64,000 nucleotides of DNA from Prunella strophiata (Eukaryota > Chordata > Aves > Passeriformes > Prunellidae): positions 63,642,395-63,706,394 of the forward strand of contig JAZBQD010000014.1 in assembly GCA_036583965.1 (NCBI GenBank), written 5' to 3'. The notes beneath the pieces were generated by a model that saw only the letters and a list, made by a program, of their open reading frames with translations, was not told the DNA's origin and made no database searches. The position numbers were made by a program, and so were the translations under genes. Below, one piece after another: positions 37,761 to 51,890 of the stretch. Position 1 is the stretch's first letter; the number at the start of each line of letters is the position of its first letter.

Positions 37761-40700
37761 GGGTCACTTTTGACCCAAACTGTTGAAATGAAAAGCAGGC
37801 TTGTTTTCATGGAAAACATCTTGTCTGTTGAGGCAACTTTTCTCTTTCTTTTGCTCTTACCTGGTGTTTCCTGGAGGACATGACAGGTTGATGCTGCTTC
37901 AGGTCCTTCTAAATGAACTGATGCATTTGCAGCACTGTCAGTTCTTCACTCCAGAGGGAATGCCTCTGCATGAGGCAGTGTCATTACAGAAATTAGCATT
38001 CACTGTGACTCAGCTATCTTCATCTCAGAAATAGCAGAAAGAGACATAAGTCTGGAACAGATACACTGGTATCCCTAAAGGAGCTCTTCAGGGAACTTCT
38101 TCATGACTGTGGTTTTAATTAGGCATTAATAACTGCTGAATGATGCTTATGCTACAGAAATGCAAGAAACTTTCAGTGAGAGAATGCAAGATCAAGGGAA
38201 TCAAGAATTCTGAAAGTCAAAGATGTATCAATGCTTTTCAGAATTTTCAGGCTTAAATTTCAAAAATTTTATGTAAAAATTCCTGTCCCTCACCTCACCC
38301 TAATTTCGGTTTACATTTGCTTCATAATCTTTTGTCTCCATGGATGTTTTAGGTTGCTTTGTATCTGATGACAGAAAGTGAAATCAAGTCATGTCTTTTT
38401 TGCACTGCAATCATAAAAAAATTAAAATTGCCTCAAGGACAATGAAAGCTATAAATAACTTAGAATCCTTGGAAGATTTATTAGACTTTCACAAAAAAAA
38501 AAAAAAAATCCTGTATTGTTCCAAACTAGATATGTTAACTGGTCCATGATTGTAATCAAATATTTATTCAGATTTAAGGAAATATGAATTTAAAATCTTA
38601 ATTTTGATTTTGCCATAAAAGTTTTGGAATTAAAGCAATTCATCTTACCAAACTAACCCTTGCATAATTAAAAACATCTAACATGAAGTGAAAGAATTAA
38701 GATAAGAATTTGCTACAGCCATTTTCACTGAATTTCCAGGAACACATGAGGTCGCATATGTCTACCCAAGGATCAGTCTCTTTTTTTCTGCTTCTTCCCA
38801 TTTCTCCTTTACTTACCACACCAGGCATATAAATATTTCCACTGATCAATAGGAGTATTTAAGAATTACTGATGTTGATTATGCTCATCATGCACAGCAA
38901 AAAATAAAATCACCTTCCTTCTAATGACTGGAGTTTTTCATAATCTTCATATTAGTACAAATATTCCTCATTTTAATTACCAAATAGAACTTATTCTACA
39001 TTTAGCTGATTGTTTCCTGTTAAACATTTGCAATACATCCAGGTCCTGCTGTGATTTTCCACTGCCACAAAAGAGGGTAAATCATATCATATTTATTTAT
39101 TTTTTTAAAGGTTTTGTACTTTTTCAGTAAAAGACATTCAGTCTAAACAAAGTGTCTCTTTTTTCTATAAGAGATCAAGATGGAAGTTTTGGAAGTTAGC
39201 ATGTCTGTTCATCAGGTTGGGGGCAGTGTAGGAGTGGTATTGGTTGAATGAAAGCCTCAACAGAGAGGGATAAAGACTGGAGGATCCAAAATATAGATTA
39301 AACACCTGGAAGAAAAATTTTCACATTCATGTCATGAAATTCTCAGATCTTTTTTTTCAGTGATTTAATTTCCCAATGTTTCAGGCCAAAAGGATTGAAT
39401 TCCCAAACCAAAACATCCAAAAGCAATTCCGGAACCCATAAGCCGATGTGTAAAGTCCGTGATAAACACAGATGAAGCTGTGAGTTGCTTTCTCCCATAA
39501 CCAGCCCTAGCTGAGGGATGTCAGGATGGACAGGATGGACACCTTCACCTGACACAGACTGTGCTCCAGAGGCCTTTGCCTGGTGGAAAGAAAGTTATCT
39601 CTGATCTTCTCACTTGAAGAGCAGAAATTTTAGCAGGCCAAACAGCATCCTAAAGAGAGGAACTGAATACCCAAAAAAAACTTGTGTGACTTTCTCTGTC
39701 TCTACATTTGTGCTTCACACAACCTCCCATCCTATCCCTAACTTTGAGGTATGGGTTCTGGTTAGACTATCACCAGCAGTGATATGCTCCTCTCAAAAGT
39801 ACCTGTGAGAAATTGGCATTTTCTTCACACAAAAAATACTCTGTCAAAACGTTCCTGCCAACCTTTGTGTTAAATAATCTTAAAAACACTGTGGAAAGCT
39901 GCTGCTAAACCATGAATGTGTATTAAGCAGTCAAGTGGTTATTAATGGTATTATTACAGCTGCTGGTATTATGGAAAGATTGTGTTATTAATTTTTCAGG
40001 AAAACAACATCTGCAGAAAATGCCTCCTTTGTGATCAGCTAAGAAAAACTTTCCACAGGTGTTAAAAATGCCATACTACTATTTTCAGTGCCTAACCTCA
40101 TCTCTTTAAAGGCAATATAATGTAATTGCCTCATTGCCAAGTTCTGTAATGAATCAGGAATAAAATAGTTCAAAGAAGGGAAAGGATTGATGGTGGATGC
40201 TCAAACCTTCTGTCTCTGTAAGTATCACTCAAATTTAGAATATCCTTCCTCATCTATTCACCCATCCTACAGGAAGTTGTCTGCTGTCAGTCTACCTGAT
40301 GCGGAGAATACTTTCAAAGATTTTGGTCCAAAACTTGCTGAAACACACTAAAAAAATAATTTTATGGAATTTCAGGGAGCTTATGACCAAGCCTGGAAAT
40401 GAATATCTGAAAGTTTAATTTCCAGCAGCAAAAAGTGCAAGGAAGTTCCCTGTGAACATTCTTTTCTTTCTGGGTCCCTGCATAAAGGAAGCTGATTGAG
40501 TACCCGTGCTGTTGCTTATTTCTTTCTCTTAACACAACCTTGTATTTCTTCTAATGTATCTGATTTTATCATTTGTCCTCATACTCCTTCACTTTATTCT
40601 CTTGTTTTAAGATATGCTTTCACAGTTCATTCAGTGGCTGTGACTCAGTGGAGAGTACTGCACCTTAACTGATTTAAAATTTCTCCAGTGTGTCATTGCT

Positions 40701-43700
40701 TCTCAGCTGGTGTCTTACAGGGCCGACCACTATACCCTCTGTCACATGCATGGATTTGGAAATGGAGTGCTGTTGCATGATCCTGACTTTACACACTGAC
40801 CTCTATTTAACAATTCAACATTAATGAATTACGGTCATTCTTGACAATTACGCCAATTCAGATTTCTCCAGATTCTCTCTGAGATTAAAATTTATAAAAT
40901 TAGTAAATGCATATATAACTAAAGTTATATGCATTATTTGATGACATAACAAACCTGTAAGAAGAATTGCATTTTACAAATATATGTCATGCACATTTTG
41001 TACCATGTAAATAAACTGGAGGAGCGTGTTGCTGATGAGGGATCCTTCCTAAATTGGATTAATAGCACTTTTCTATTTCAAAATTGAGGTGTAAATATAA
41101 ATACATATTTGTGAAAAAATGGCATAATAGAGAAGCAAGACCCACAGAGATAGACACAGTTTTGTCATCAAAGCAAGTATACTTGATATTGTTTTTATAC
41201 AATGATCTGCAGCCACCCATAGAAACGATTATGAGAAAAACAAACACTGAAAATTGTCTTGCCAAAGTTGGCACCACACGTGCAATGCAAACTGTGAGGG
41301 GGATGTGAGCAAGTGACACTGATTCCAGACATTGCAACAGAGAAGTGATTAACTCCACCATAATAACAATAATAATAATGTTTTTTTAATGCATATTTCA
41401 GGGTGTAGTTACAACTAATATTACTAAAGTGCCAGCTGAGACCTATTATTCCTGGTTCCATGTGCTGTGTGCTATAGACACAATGAAAGGGAGCTACTTC
41501 ATACAAGATCTGGATACAAGTCATCCCTTGCCTGTCTGTGTTTCTGTTTGTGTGGGAAAGGCACATGCTAAATAAGGACTGTCATGAACTTTAACTAGTT
41601 CCAGAATCTGGAAACTAAGAGATCAAGGTTGTTCTACAGAGCACATTTGCACTGCTGCAGAATAAAAGGGTTTGGGTTTTTTCCCAGCTCCTTTTTTCAT
41701 CTTTTACAAAGACTAAGATGTTAGTTTTCCTTTTTCCATCAAAGCAGTTGTATGCTAATGTTCATTTTTCTCAAGCTTGCCGAGAAACACTGTGAGATTA
41801 AAACCTAAATGCTTTCATATGTAAAAAAAGGGGCAAAAAAAAAGAAGAAAAAAAAATATCCAAGGGTCCAGTTAGTCAGCCAACAAATCCAGCTGGGGCT
41901 CCTCCTCTGTGTACATGCTTCCAGTCCTACTGAAGGTAATAGCAACTCTTCTGTGCCAGCTGGGGATCCAGCCCATGAGGACATAAAGCAAACAGGGTAA
42001 AAAATCCCATCAAACCAAACATAATACATGTAATTTAGGCTACCTCCAAGGGTTCCCAAACTAATAAAATTGGAATTGAGAGCAAGGACATAATTAGTTC
42101 TATTTGTGTCATATTTAATTTTATCAATGATATGACTAATTGGCCCCTTTTCTATCTGTTTTCATTGTTTTCAGGCTTGACTCTTGCTTGTTCACGTGCC
42201 AGGGGTTTGATGGCATTGCTGTTCTCTGGCATTAACCTCTGCAGGAAAGAAATACTTCTACATTTACACCAAGGTGACTGAGAACACAAGGATGGAGTCA
42301 ATGTTCCTTATTGACCTGCTTTTACACTCACTGTAGCCATTGGAAAATGAAATATTAGGCTACCCCACTATTTCAGTTTTTACTTGTTTTTAAGTATTCT
42401 GAAGTAAGCTTTACTTATTTTTCCATGCCCAAAAGTTTTTCAGTACATGACCACAGTGAAATAGTAACAACTGTTAAATGTACCTGTCTGAAAAACAGGA
42501 AATTTCTTTTCTGTGTTAAGATCATGTTGCTGCCTTGAATTCACCATGCTCTTTCCCCCTCTCCTAGTTTATAGTCTGTGTAAAATCCATACTGTATTTG
42601 AAATTTGCCCCACTGCTGGTTTGCATTCCAGCATTCTGACAATAATGAAGAATTTTTTTTATAAATTTAGTCAGCATCCTTGTTACAAGTTAGATTTCTA
42701 GATTGCTTCGTAGACATTCATTTTGAATGTGAACTATATAGGATTTTACTATATTTGATTTCACCTAATATATATCATGCAGAAGAAACATAATATCCTC
42801 TCATGAAACTAGCTTAAAGATTGAAATATTATGCTGCATTATGTAGTATGGGTATAATACAGTTAATTAAAGGGAAAGGTTAGGACTAAATGAAATATGA
42901 ACTCATTGAGACCTAAAATTTTATATATACAGAGCCTGATTCTAATTTACATGATCTGATGTAAAATGTGAGTCACACGAAAACCAATCAAGCCACACCT
43001 CTACAACAAGCAGAACTGATAGGATTACTGTTTTCATTGTCTTGAAATGAAAAGAAAGGCTGTAATCAAAACCAAAGGAAGAAATATGGGTTACTGAAAT
43101 TAAATTACTTCTGTACTTTTTTCCTTTGTGTAACTGCCATTGGTTGTTGTTTCCAGTTCTGGTGCCCATGCTTGAGGATTTCCACAAGTGAGGAAAGAGA
43201 TGGAGAATATAATGTACAGCATTATATAGAATCCATCTCCAGATTTATCATGTGTGTCATTAGGCACCTAATACATGTATCTCCAGTTTGGAACAGAGTA
43301 TTGCAGAGCCCTCCTACAGTTACTACTGGTCTTTCAGTGGAAGAAAAGAGTTATGTCGAGAGGGCAACTGTATCAACCTAGAAGATTAATCATTCAGAGT
43401 AGGTCCTTACCTGCCTTTGGTGAGTATATAGGGAAGGGTATATAACTAGAAATTTATCTGAGACCAGTATCTGTAAAAACTGCCACAATATTTTAGAAAA
43501 AAAAAAATTAAAGACTTTAAATTGCATGGACACCAATATTACAAAAATGAATACTTGGAACTGGAGTTAGAAAAACTAAAAGCAGTAATTCAGCAATGGT
43601 AATTGTGTTGTAGTAATCTGGATTTTTTTATCATGTTCTAATTCTACTGTGACTATTAGATCTGAAATAGGAATGAACTCAGAATGAATGTAATCCTATA

Positions 43701-43765
43701 TCCCATAAATTTGATTACACAGCTTTATAATTGACTGCCACCAAGTTCTTCCTCTTCCTTCCAAG
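37761..43765. other. AT-rich gene-free stretch
   Basis: No coding or repeat family recognised. Small simple repeats: A16 at 38493-38508 and (AAT)n at about 41360-41379. A local doublet CAGGATGGA/CAGGATGGA lies near 39.53 kb. Frames of 100 and 123 codons around 41.06-41.57 kb (minus) overlap each other in different frames and have no motif. Confidence 0.6.
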
Positions 43766-43832
43766 TAATTAAAAATTAAAATTAAAAATATAAAAATATA
43801 ATTGAAATAAAAATAAAATTAAATTAAAAATA
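43766..43832 (+). repeat. AT-only low-complexity tract
   Basis: About 67 bp of A-rich AATTAAAAATTAAAATT-type sequence with a single G (TTGAAAT). It is an irregular AAATT/AAAAT microsatellite. Confidence 0.8.
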
Positions 43833-44069
43833 GATCTGTTCAGTACTTCTCTCGAGACATAAAACCATGCTGGAACCAGATGGGACCTAAATTTTTTTGA
43901 GCCAGCAGCAAACTGTGTTTTTATGTGTTCCTAACACTTTTAATGTCTGTGTTATCTGAATTCTAGATCCCCTTTACATGTTGTACAGGGTAAAACAGTG
44001 CAGAACTTTGAACACAGACAGCAGACGTAGAAACAGCAATAATTCCTATGTTAATTGCTATTTTTTATA

Positions 44070-44450
44070 GGTGAAGCAGATTTCTGCTCTGCCTCTTTCT
44101 GCTGTGCTGGACACTCCACATAAAGCCTTGGGAGCTGGAAGCTCTCCAGGTGGATGTTCCCAGAGCATGGCACAGCCCTGGCTTGGGGAACCCAAACCAC
44201 CAGCTCATGGCTTTTGGCTCCAGAGTGTGTCCTGGGAGCAGGGCCCAGGGCACTGCTGCTCTCTGCCTGCCCTTGGAATCACCTCACAGCACAAACCATG
44301 CCAAGGACAGTGCAGACCTCACCCAAGAAAGGGAACCACAAGAGCCTTCATTCAGCCATGTACATTCCACACTCAGCTCTTGAGAAAGTGCATGCAAGCC
44401 TTAGACTTCCCAAAAAGAGCCATTTTCATGAAGTTGTACCACCATTTTAG
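44070..44450. other. GC-richer, CpG-poor block of unknown origin
   Basis: About 380 bp with clearly higher GC than its surroundings yet almost no CpG, which suggests long-methylated DNA such as an old repeat or decayed insertion. It is open in several plus frames at once, the longest running into the AAG repeat (162 codons, 44071-44559). No domain is visible, the frames compete with one another, and the tail is pure repeat-encoded glutamate. I therefore do not call a gene. Confidence 0.45.
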
Positions 44451-44455
44451 AAAAA

Positions 44456-44539
44456 AAGAAGAAGAAGAAGAAGAAGAAGAAGAAGAAGAAGAAGAAGAAG
44501 AAGAAGAAGAAGAAGAAGAAGAAGAAGAAGAAGAAGAAG
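44456..44539 (+). repeat. (AAG)28 trinucleotide microsatellite
   Basis: An uninterrupted run of 28 AAG units (GAA/TTC class), preceded by an A-run from 44451. It encodes poly-Glu or poly-Lys on the plus strand and poly-Ser or poly-Leu on the minus strand in the overlapping chance frames. Perfect purity and length suggest a young, probably polymorphic locus. Confidence 0.97.
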
Positions 44540-44929
44540 CACTGACTTCTTTAAAATAGATCATGCACATCACTAAAAGTGTGTAGAATTCACAAAAATC
44601 CATTATTTCTCATAGGCCTTTCAGTTTCACTAGCAAATCCAGGCTGGAGGTTGGTCTTTTATATGACTGAGTCAAAATCTGCTCTAACATTCTGTGCTTA
44701 TAAACATGGAATATATTTTAGCAATCCTCTCTGGTTTGTTTCTTCTTTTTTTGCAAAGTTTTCCAGCTTTATGTAAAGAGATTGACATTAAAAAATTATT
44801 TTCTGAAATGTCTCAATACTGATTTCCCTGCTTCTTCTACAATTCTGGTTAATTAAAGGTAAATTAAATCCAACCATGTCACCCAATTACATTCACATTG
44901 CCCATTTTATTACATGTGTCTAGGTTGAC

Positions 44930-45390
44930 AGCATAAAGAATTGCCTTCAATAGAAGAAAAGCAAATTATTCTCAATTTAAACTGCTGGGACGGCATTTTA
45001 ATTCTTTAACACTTGATAAGCACTTAATAGAAAAGGACAAAATTACCTTAAAGAATCAAACCTTCTGTTTTGCAGTCGACTTCAGTAACATGAAGCTTTT
45101 TAATTAAGCACACCAGAGCAGTTTATTGCTTTAGCTGGTTCTCTGTACCTTTGAGTCTTCTAAAGTATAAACCCTTTTATGTGGTAATAACATTCCATAT
45201 AGGTTTTCAAACAGCATAAAGGTATTGCTTTAGCCCATTTATGCGTAGGTCTCTACATCTGCTAAGTAATTGCTTTTTTCTTAAATGAAATATTAGAACA
45301 CTAGAGCATGTACTTTGTATGTATAGACACTGTGGATAGTGTATAATAAAATCATTCATGCTGCAATAATTAAAGCTGTGTCAGCATTTT
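44930..45390. promoter_or_regulatory. Candidate AT-rich homeodomain-site cluster
   Basis: Dense homeodomain-type sites lie in unique sequence: TTTAATTAAGC near 45.10 kb, GATAAGCACTTAATAG (NKX2-like CACTTAA) near 45.02 kb, TAAGTAATTGC near 45.26 kb and AATAATTAAAGC near 45.37 kb, with AATCATTCATGC. The sequence lacks simple repeats and TE features, which would fit a conserved developmental enhancer. High AT content inflates such motifs, so this remains a weak inference. Confidence 0.22.
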
Positions 45391-48300
45391 CATTTCAAAC
45401 TCCATTTTTCAGGTGTTTATAATTCAGCCATAAAAAATTGTCTTGGACTCTTTCCACTATATCTGAAGGCCAAGAATATATATCCATAAAGAAGTTTACA
45501 AGTTTTGAACACTTGTTTTGCAGGTGTAGAACTAAAAAACAGTTTTGATTTACAAATGAAGTTTGACAAGTAGCCACTGGCATTTTTAAACCTAAGAAAA
45601 TCCAAAACACTTGAGATTGTCAGGTTCATAAACCCCTTGTTTTCTGTGAGATTGTATTAGTTGCATGCAAATGGGTGTTGTCAGCCCTCATCAAATTTGT
45701 GATTGGTCATAAAAATGCTGCTAAATGCTAACAATAAGTAAATTTGTAGCCTATAAGATCTTAAATCTAGGAATGTGAAGTTTGATTGACATATTATTTT
45801 ATGAATGCAAGTATATATAGATTTAAATTTTTATAAAGGTACTAAATAAAAACCGTGTGCTAAATCCAAGCACTATGGAAGCCAGTGTGTATTTTGGCAA
45901 AAATTTCCCTCTGGAGACAGCAGTTATCTGGTTTTTTTTCACAGATCCAATCCTGCATGGGCATCAGCTGTGTCTGCTCTCCCACAATACCCTGTTAATG
46001 TGCCTAAACTTGGTGTGAGGGGAGCCATGGCAGTGATAACAGAGTAGCTCACTTGACATGTCATTAAATCTTTCTTCTGCTAAAGGGGCTGCCAAGTAAG
46101 GTCACCTGGAGAAATGGTGAACCACAAGAAGTTCCATGAAACAACAAACAGGGTTTATTTAGCATGGTTTATCCCTGCCACTTCATACATGCACTCATCA
46201 GCCTGTGGAAATTTGGCCTGTGAGGAGGTGGAAGCACTGATCCATGGACCATCAAGCTTTGCTGGCATGCTGTGTTCTTGTGGATGCATAAGGAGCCCTG
46301 ACAGAGCTGTTCTCTGCAGTGCTGGCCATCTGCACAGCCTTCTCAAATCTCTATTTCATCAAAGGGAAATTAGTACCGTCTCTATTAAATTAAGGGTGGG
46401 GTTTTTTTTTCCCAGTAAATAGTTGGAATTGTGATTATCTGTTACTTCTGTTCTATCTTATCCTTCTCCATCCACACCACAGTGCTGTATCACTTTTCAG
46501 CTGGGCATTAGACAATGGAAGATTTGTTAGGGATGAGTCTTTGTCTCGGTGATCAAAACAAACCAAAACATGCTTTTCCCTACAGAGCAAAAAGCTCTGC
46601 AAACCATTGCCTTTAGGCCCTGTTCATATCCCTTCTGCTTATTAGTAGGCTTGGAGAGGCAGAAGTCTTCACATGCCAACACTGTGACCCTAAAATATAT
46701 TATTTTGCTTTGTTTTCATCTTGATTCATGTGAAATAATGTGAAGGCTGTGTTTCAGCTGTTTAAATGGCATTTTAATGCATGATGTCTTGGATCATGGG
46801 GTGAATGCTCCATTTTGTGTTAGGGGAGGTTGGACTAGGAAAAATTTTGGAATGATGCTGAAGGACTCACATGGGATAGAGATGGTATTGTTGGTGACAT
46901 ACTCTTCTGTAACTCTTGTGTCCTTACAGAGAGCCTTTTGTCTTCTTCAGACTCTTTTCTAGGAGAATAAGTCTGCTAGGCACTGCCCTCCCTCAGTCAA
47001 ATACAAGACTTCCTATTGAACAGGAATATACTCAGACTTAAATAACAAATTGGTTCTTTAGGACTAATATAAAACAAGATTTAGAAAAACTGGGGGGAGT
47101 TTCCCCTCACACTATCAAAGAACTGAAAAGAAAGCCCATGTTTGTGTGGATGTATAGGGCCTATGATTTAAGAAATCAACATTACTAAAAGTGTGTCATG
47201 TATCAGTTCCCCAGAGGTAAGGGTGTGTTTGCACTGTAAGAAAACCTACCATGGTAAAAAAAAACTTCCAGTGGAAATCACATTACCTTGTACAATGCCT
47301 TTCATTTTATTCAATGTAAATTTGGAAGGTAACACCAACATTATTATAAAGGTATGACCCACATCTGTGACATGCACCATGTGAATTTGCTGTGTGGATA
47401 TTTCAAAGACTGGTTTACATTCATGGAGCTTTTAAAGTCCAGTACAACATTCTGGAAATGTAACAAACAAATTTTTGACCTCAGTCCTTCCTTTGTGCAG
47501 TACTGTTGGCCAATTTGTCCCAATTTTACAGGTTTTTGAATTTCAAAGTTGTCAGAATAACAAAATTCCTAGCTGGTGTTACTTTAAAACCAGTCAAAAT
47601 AAAAATTGTGCCCTGCTGTTAACTCCAAGGAAGAAACTGAGATAACACCTAAATTGAATTTAAAATAGTAAATCCGAAATAAGATTTGGTAAAAAAACCA
47701 CAAAAAAATCTAGTCTAGCGGAATATTTTTTTCACTCTTAAATTTAAAGGGAAAAAAATAATGAAAAATAAATTATTCTGATTCATGGTTTCCTTACCAC
47801 TGTTTTCTGAGGTTTTACACCAGAGTGCAAGCTACTGAATCAAACTCGTAGTCATTGTGCATGGGATTTGTGCATATCATGGGGTTCATATATCTTTATC
47901 ACCCTTTAAAGAACAGCAGTAAAAAACCCCAGAAAGCCTTTCCCATTAATCATTTCAAGCGAAGTCACATTTTTAGAAGAAGGAGAGAGGCATGTTGCTC
48001 TTAAAATGCACTCCTTTGCTGTTTGTTTTATTAACATTTGCACTCCAATGCCTCACAGGACAAAAAGGGTAGTATGCAGCTTGTCTCTAGAAAGGCATGA
48101 TTTCCTATTTCTTCCTGAAGTCTAACTTCCATTATTCCTGAATATTTTACCTGCTGCCATCAGTTTCTAAGCTCCTTTGAAGATCAACCTACCATTAATT
48201 ATGAGAAAAACCACTTCACGAACTGGTACTAAAGTATCAGAATGATAAATCAGAATGACAGCATTATTTCATACCAGCACTTTATGTGAACATCTGCAAG

Positions 48301-51300
48301 TCTATATATTAGGAGCAAAATTATCAACAATCAACAAATCAACACCTCTTTACTGTGATACCAATGAGTTAAATAAGCAAAAAGAACAGCTTTATGGTAT
48401 TTTAAGGCTTTCATGTTGATATAGAGCAGCAAGACACAAAATATAACATTGTCTGAATCTACTAGAAATTTTAAAAACCATTTTTTTATAGTTAAGGTGA
48501 TTTAGTTTTAATATAGACATCATCAAGAACTCTTATTGTATCCAGATTCCTAAAATATTTGTTTATCTTTAAATCAGACCTACTTGGTATTAAACTTTAT
48601 TTAAAAAGTATGTGTCAGACATTCACTACCAAAAACCTAATTATCACTGGACTTAAGCTTTCTGGATCAAAGGCTTAGTTTCCATGGCAGTACCCAAAAT
48701 GCCCTCTTAAGTAGCACTTCATGCATCAAATCAGCATTGATATTTACTTAATGTAAGAAAAAAAATCAAACTGTGTTCACTCCTACATAAATTCACAGAA
48801 GCACCCAAGACTTTGGAAAGAGAAATTTGTAAGTTTGCAGTGCATTGATGCAAATGATTGGTGAGATTTTAATGTTAATAGAACTATCAATGCTTGCTGA
48901 CTATACCTGCAGCACTTTGGACTTAGCAGAAAAAGGATCTGAACTAGCTTAGGACTGATGCTTTATATGAAGAATAATAATACAGATGAAGAGAAACTTT
49001 CATCAGTGATTGCTTATGGAAAATATTTTAGATTTGTGGAACATACACTATTTGAGGTTTTCCTGTAACCCTAGCTAATGTCCTGGTAATCTTTTGATGC
49101 TCATCAGTAACACATTGTTATGCCTATAAGCACTTTTTCTACATCTTTTTCAGTTTAAGACTCATTAAATCTTTAGCAGCCATGAGTAATAGTATCAAAG
49201 AAGATAAAACAGGATTCATTTTGTCATACAATACCTATAGCTTCCACTACACTAGCAAGTGGGAGTGAAATTAAAGCCTTCTGCTGAAATGTTGGTTATA
49301 GAAAGAAAAAAAGATGTGGTTAATATTTCTGTCTGTAGTCATTTAATTAGTAAATAATATGGTAAGATTATGTTTATTAACAAAATTTTCAAAATTACTA
49401 CTGAGTAATTAGCAAATTCTTTATTACTGATGTGTTAGGCACTATGCTTCCATTATAAAGCTGAAGTATAACTGACAATTTGCCATTGGGCTCTTTTTTG
49501 AACATGGAACTCATATAGCAAAAAAATCTCAAATGTCTTTGCCTAAACTAAGCCACTCAGGGTTGTATTCATCCCTTTAAACAAAAGGCCTAATAAAGAA
49601 AATTTAGTTCTGAACAATTGGGTAAATAACATGCGCTTTATTATCTGGATGTTTTTTTCAGATCCTTAGTCTTTTTTGAGTAAGGATAATAAGGGCATAA
49701 ACTCAAAACTCTGTTAGTCATGAGTTGCAGCTGAGGTCAGGATTCATCTTTATAATATAGGAATGCCATATTTTTTTCTTGTTGAAATTATTTTGGGCAC
49801 TGAAGCAAACAGAAGAAGTCTTGAAAGATCCAAAATTCCATCTCAAAGTGTGGAGAAACATAGGACATAACGTTTCTTGTGATTATATGTGTGCAAATGT
49901 TAGTGCATATATCAGAAAGATGGTGAAAGAAAGTGGGTTAGATTGTTACTCTGCACACACTCAAAACTCATAAGATTATAAATGGGAAGAGGAGGAAGCA
50001 CGAGTTGTTGTGTTGCAAAAATGCACTACGAAGTAGTAAATGGTAGTGTAACTTAAATGCAAATGTGTAATGTCTGAATTAAAAACAGGTTAAAGCACAA
50101 TAGCTAACACAGCAAATATGTTCAAAACACACAATGCTTCTTTAGTTTTCTTGAATTAAATAAAACAGAAAACTGGGATAAATTTTGTCAGGTATGTTTA
50201 TATAAATTGAAACATCAGTTGGTAGCATCATCATCCTTTTTTCTTCCTATCCCTAAATGCCTTACAGAGCAATGGTTTGCCTTGAAAGCCAATTATAAAA
50301 TATCACTCAAAATTTGTCAGAATAGATGTGAATTTGACCCAAACAATGTATCCTATAACTCTGTCACCTCACTTGTACTTGGTTGTACCTTAGCCTCATG
50401 CCTATACTGCCATGTCTAGGGCCATGATTTACATAGTAATATTATCTGTGCCTTGTTGCAAAGTTATATTTGAGATCCATACATTATGCAGCTGACTTAA
50501 ATTTGGAGTTCTGGATGCTGAGAATTTTAGACTTTTCCTCAAATTAAGGTAAGCAGAAATGTTTTGTGAACTCATTCTTGCACTTTGTAGCTATGAAAGA
50601 AGACACTGCTGACTATGGATTTTAAAGTTTAAAAGCCATTTTCTACTGGGCTCGATTTAAGAGAGAAAAAATGCCTACTGTTATGTATTAGTTATGCTAT
50701 TTATTAGTTCTTTGTAAATGACTTTCTACTAATCACAGTCTGTCCCAGCCATTAGGAGGCAGTTGTTGGAGCCAGAGAATAACTTCAGTGCTTGAGCGTT
50801 AGAGTTGGAACACTTACAGTGCTCATGAATGAGGGAGACAATGAAATTAGATTCTCTCCCTGTAGGGGGTAGACATTGACCACTGCCTGATGCCAGCAAC
50901 TACAGGTCAAAAATATTTCATGTGGAATGGTTATTTTACCTTCCCAAACTCTCAACTTTTGATTTGCCATATTTAGAATCTTGGTGTTAACAGACTGGAT
51001 GTTTTCAGCAGCAGATCGGGCTAATGGCTATCATGCACAAAGGGTAACTGTAGCAGCCCCAAGCCATGGCTAATTAAAAGAACCATATATAATTGTCTGT
51101 CCAAGAGCAAAGAATAACTCTTCTACAGAAAGGACGACTACTGAAAACATTTTACAGACATAACTGTGCAGACTTGTTTCTTCCACTTCCAGTGTTGACA
51201 ACAGCTTCCAACCTGAGTAATATTTCAGGATAAATTAAGTCTAAAGTGAGAAGTGACATCTCATTGGATCCCCCAGAAAATAAATTCAGGCATACTTGTG

Positions 51301-51890
51301 TGCATTCTTATAGTGTATCATCATCTGCTTGAGGTGCTGGCAAATCCCTTTTATAATGCATGTGTTTATTTCTCAGAGAGAACATTCTGTATATGCAACG
51401 GACACATTCTTTTACATTTTACATTCCACCTGAAAGTCCATCACAGAAAGCTTGTTAATGTCCTTCAGGATATACAGTACAGTAGTAAACAGACTCCCAA
51501 TAGCAAAGTAAATCTCTGGTAGGAGGCTCGAATAATATGTGCTTGCTAAGATCAAATCTTGACTTCAAGTTCAAGTGCAGTTTAACAGCGAATCCAAAGT
51601 TGTAAATGCAAAGTAAAGGCAATTTTAAGGCTGCTTTAAACCAAGCATGAAAGACTGAGTATTCAAAGTTGAGATTCTGTACATCTGGTTCTAATATGCC
51701 TCTTGCATTTTAGACAAGCAACTTTCTTTTCTTGTTTCAAGCATTACTATCACTGTAGTTTATACAGTTTGTGAGTTTGGCAGCATTCTTAGTATGTTTG
51801 AATTAATGGTTTGGTAAACAAAATAATGTAGCTTTCTTTTTCACATTAAATTACTTCCCTTTTTAATAACTAGCATTTCTAATTCTTGTT
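45391..51890. other. AT-rich gene-free stretch
   Basis: Contains no gene or named repeat. A GC-richer patch at 46.08-46.35 kb carries opposing frames of 102 and 63 codons without a domain. A CTCF-like CCTGTAGGGGGTA sits at 50859-50871 with two mismatches to the core consensus. The piece at 51.00-51.11 kb (GGCTAATTAAAAGAACC) looks unique but is uninformative alone. Confidence 0.6.

Noticed and set aside
37430..37819. 129-codon minus frame that looks like a hydrophobic membrane protein
   Set aside because: The Phe/Leu/Ser/Ile richness follows from translating the complement of a purine-rich tract. There is no family motif and no supporting context.
44071..44559. 162-codon plus-strand frame ending in poly-glutamate
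   Set aside because: The last third is the AAG microsatellite, two other plus frames are open over the same DNA, and the N-terminal part has no domain. Chance frame.
44373..44603. Minus-strand frame with a long poly-serine run
   Set aside because: It is only the complement of the AAG repeat in another phase.
46795..46880. Possible plus-strand CR1 fragment (TTAGGGGAGGTTGGACTAGG, then AAAAATTTT)
   Set aside because: Only about 35 bp resembles the CR1 3' untranslated text, and neither the upstream landmarks nor the terminal 8-bp repeats follow.
50859..50871. CTCF-like site CCTGTAGGGGGTA
   Set aside because: Two mismatches to the core. Similar partial matches occur near 8270, 32433 and 58541, so the frequency is that expected by chance.
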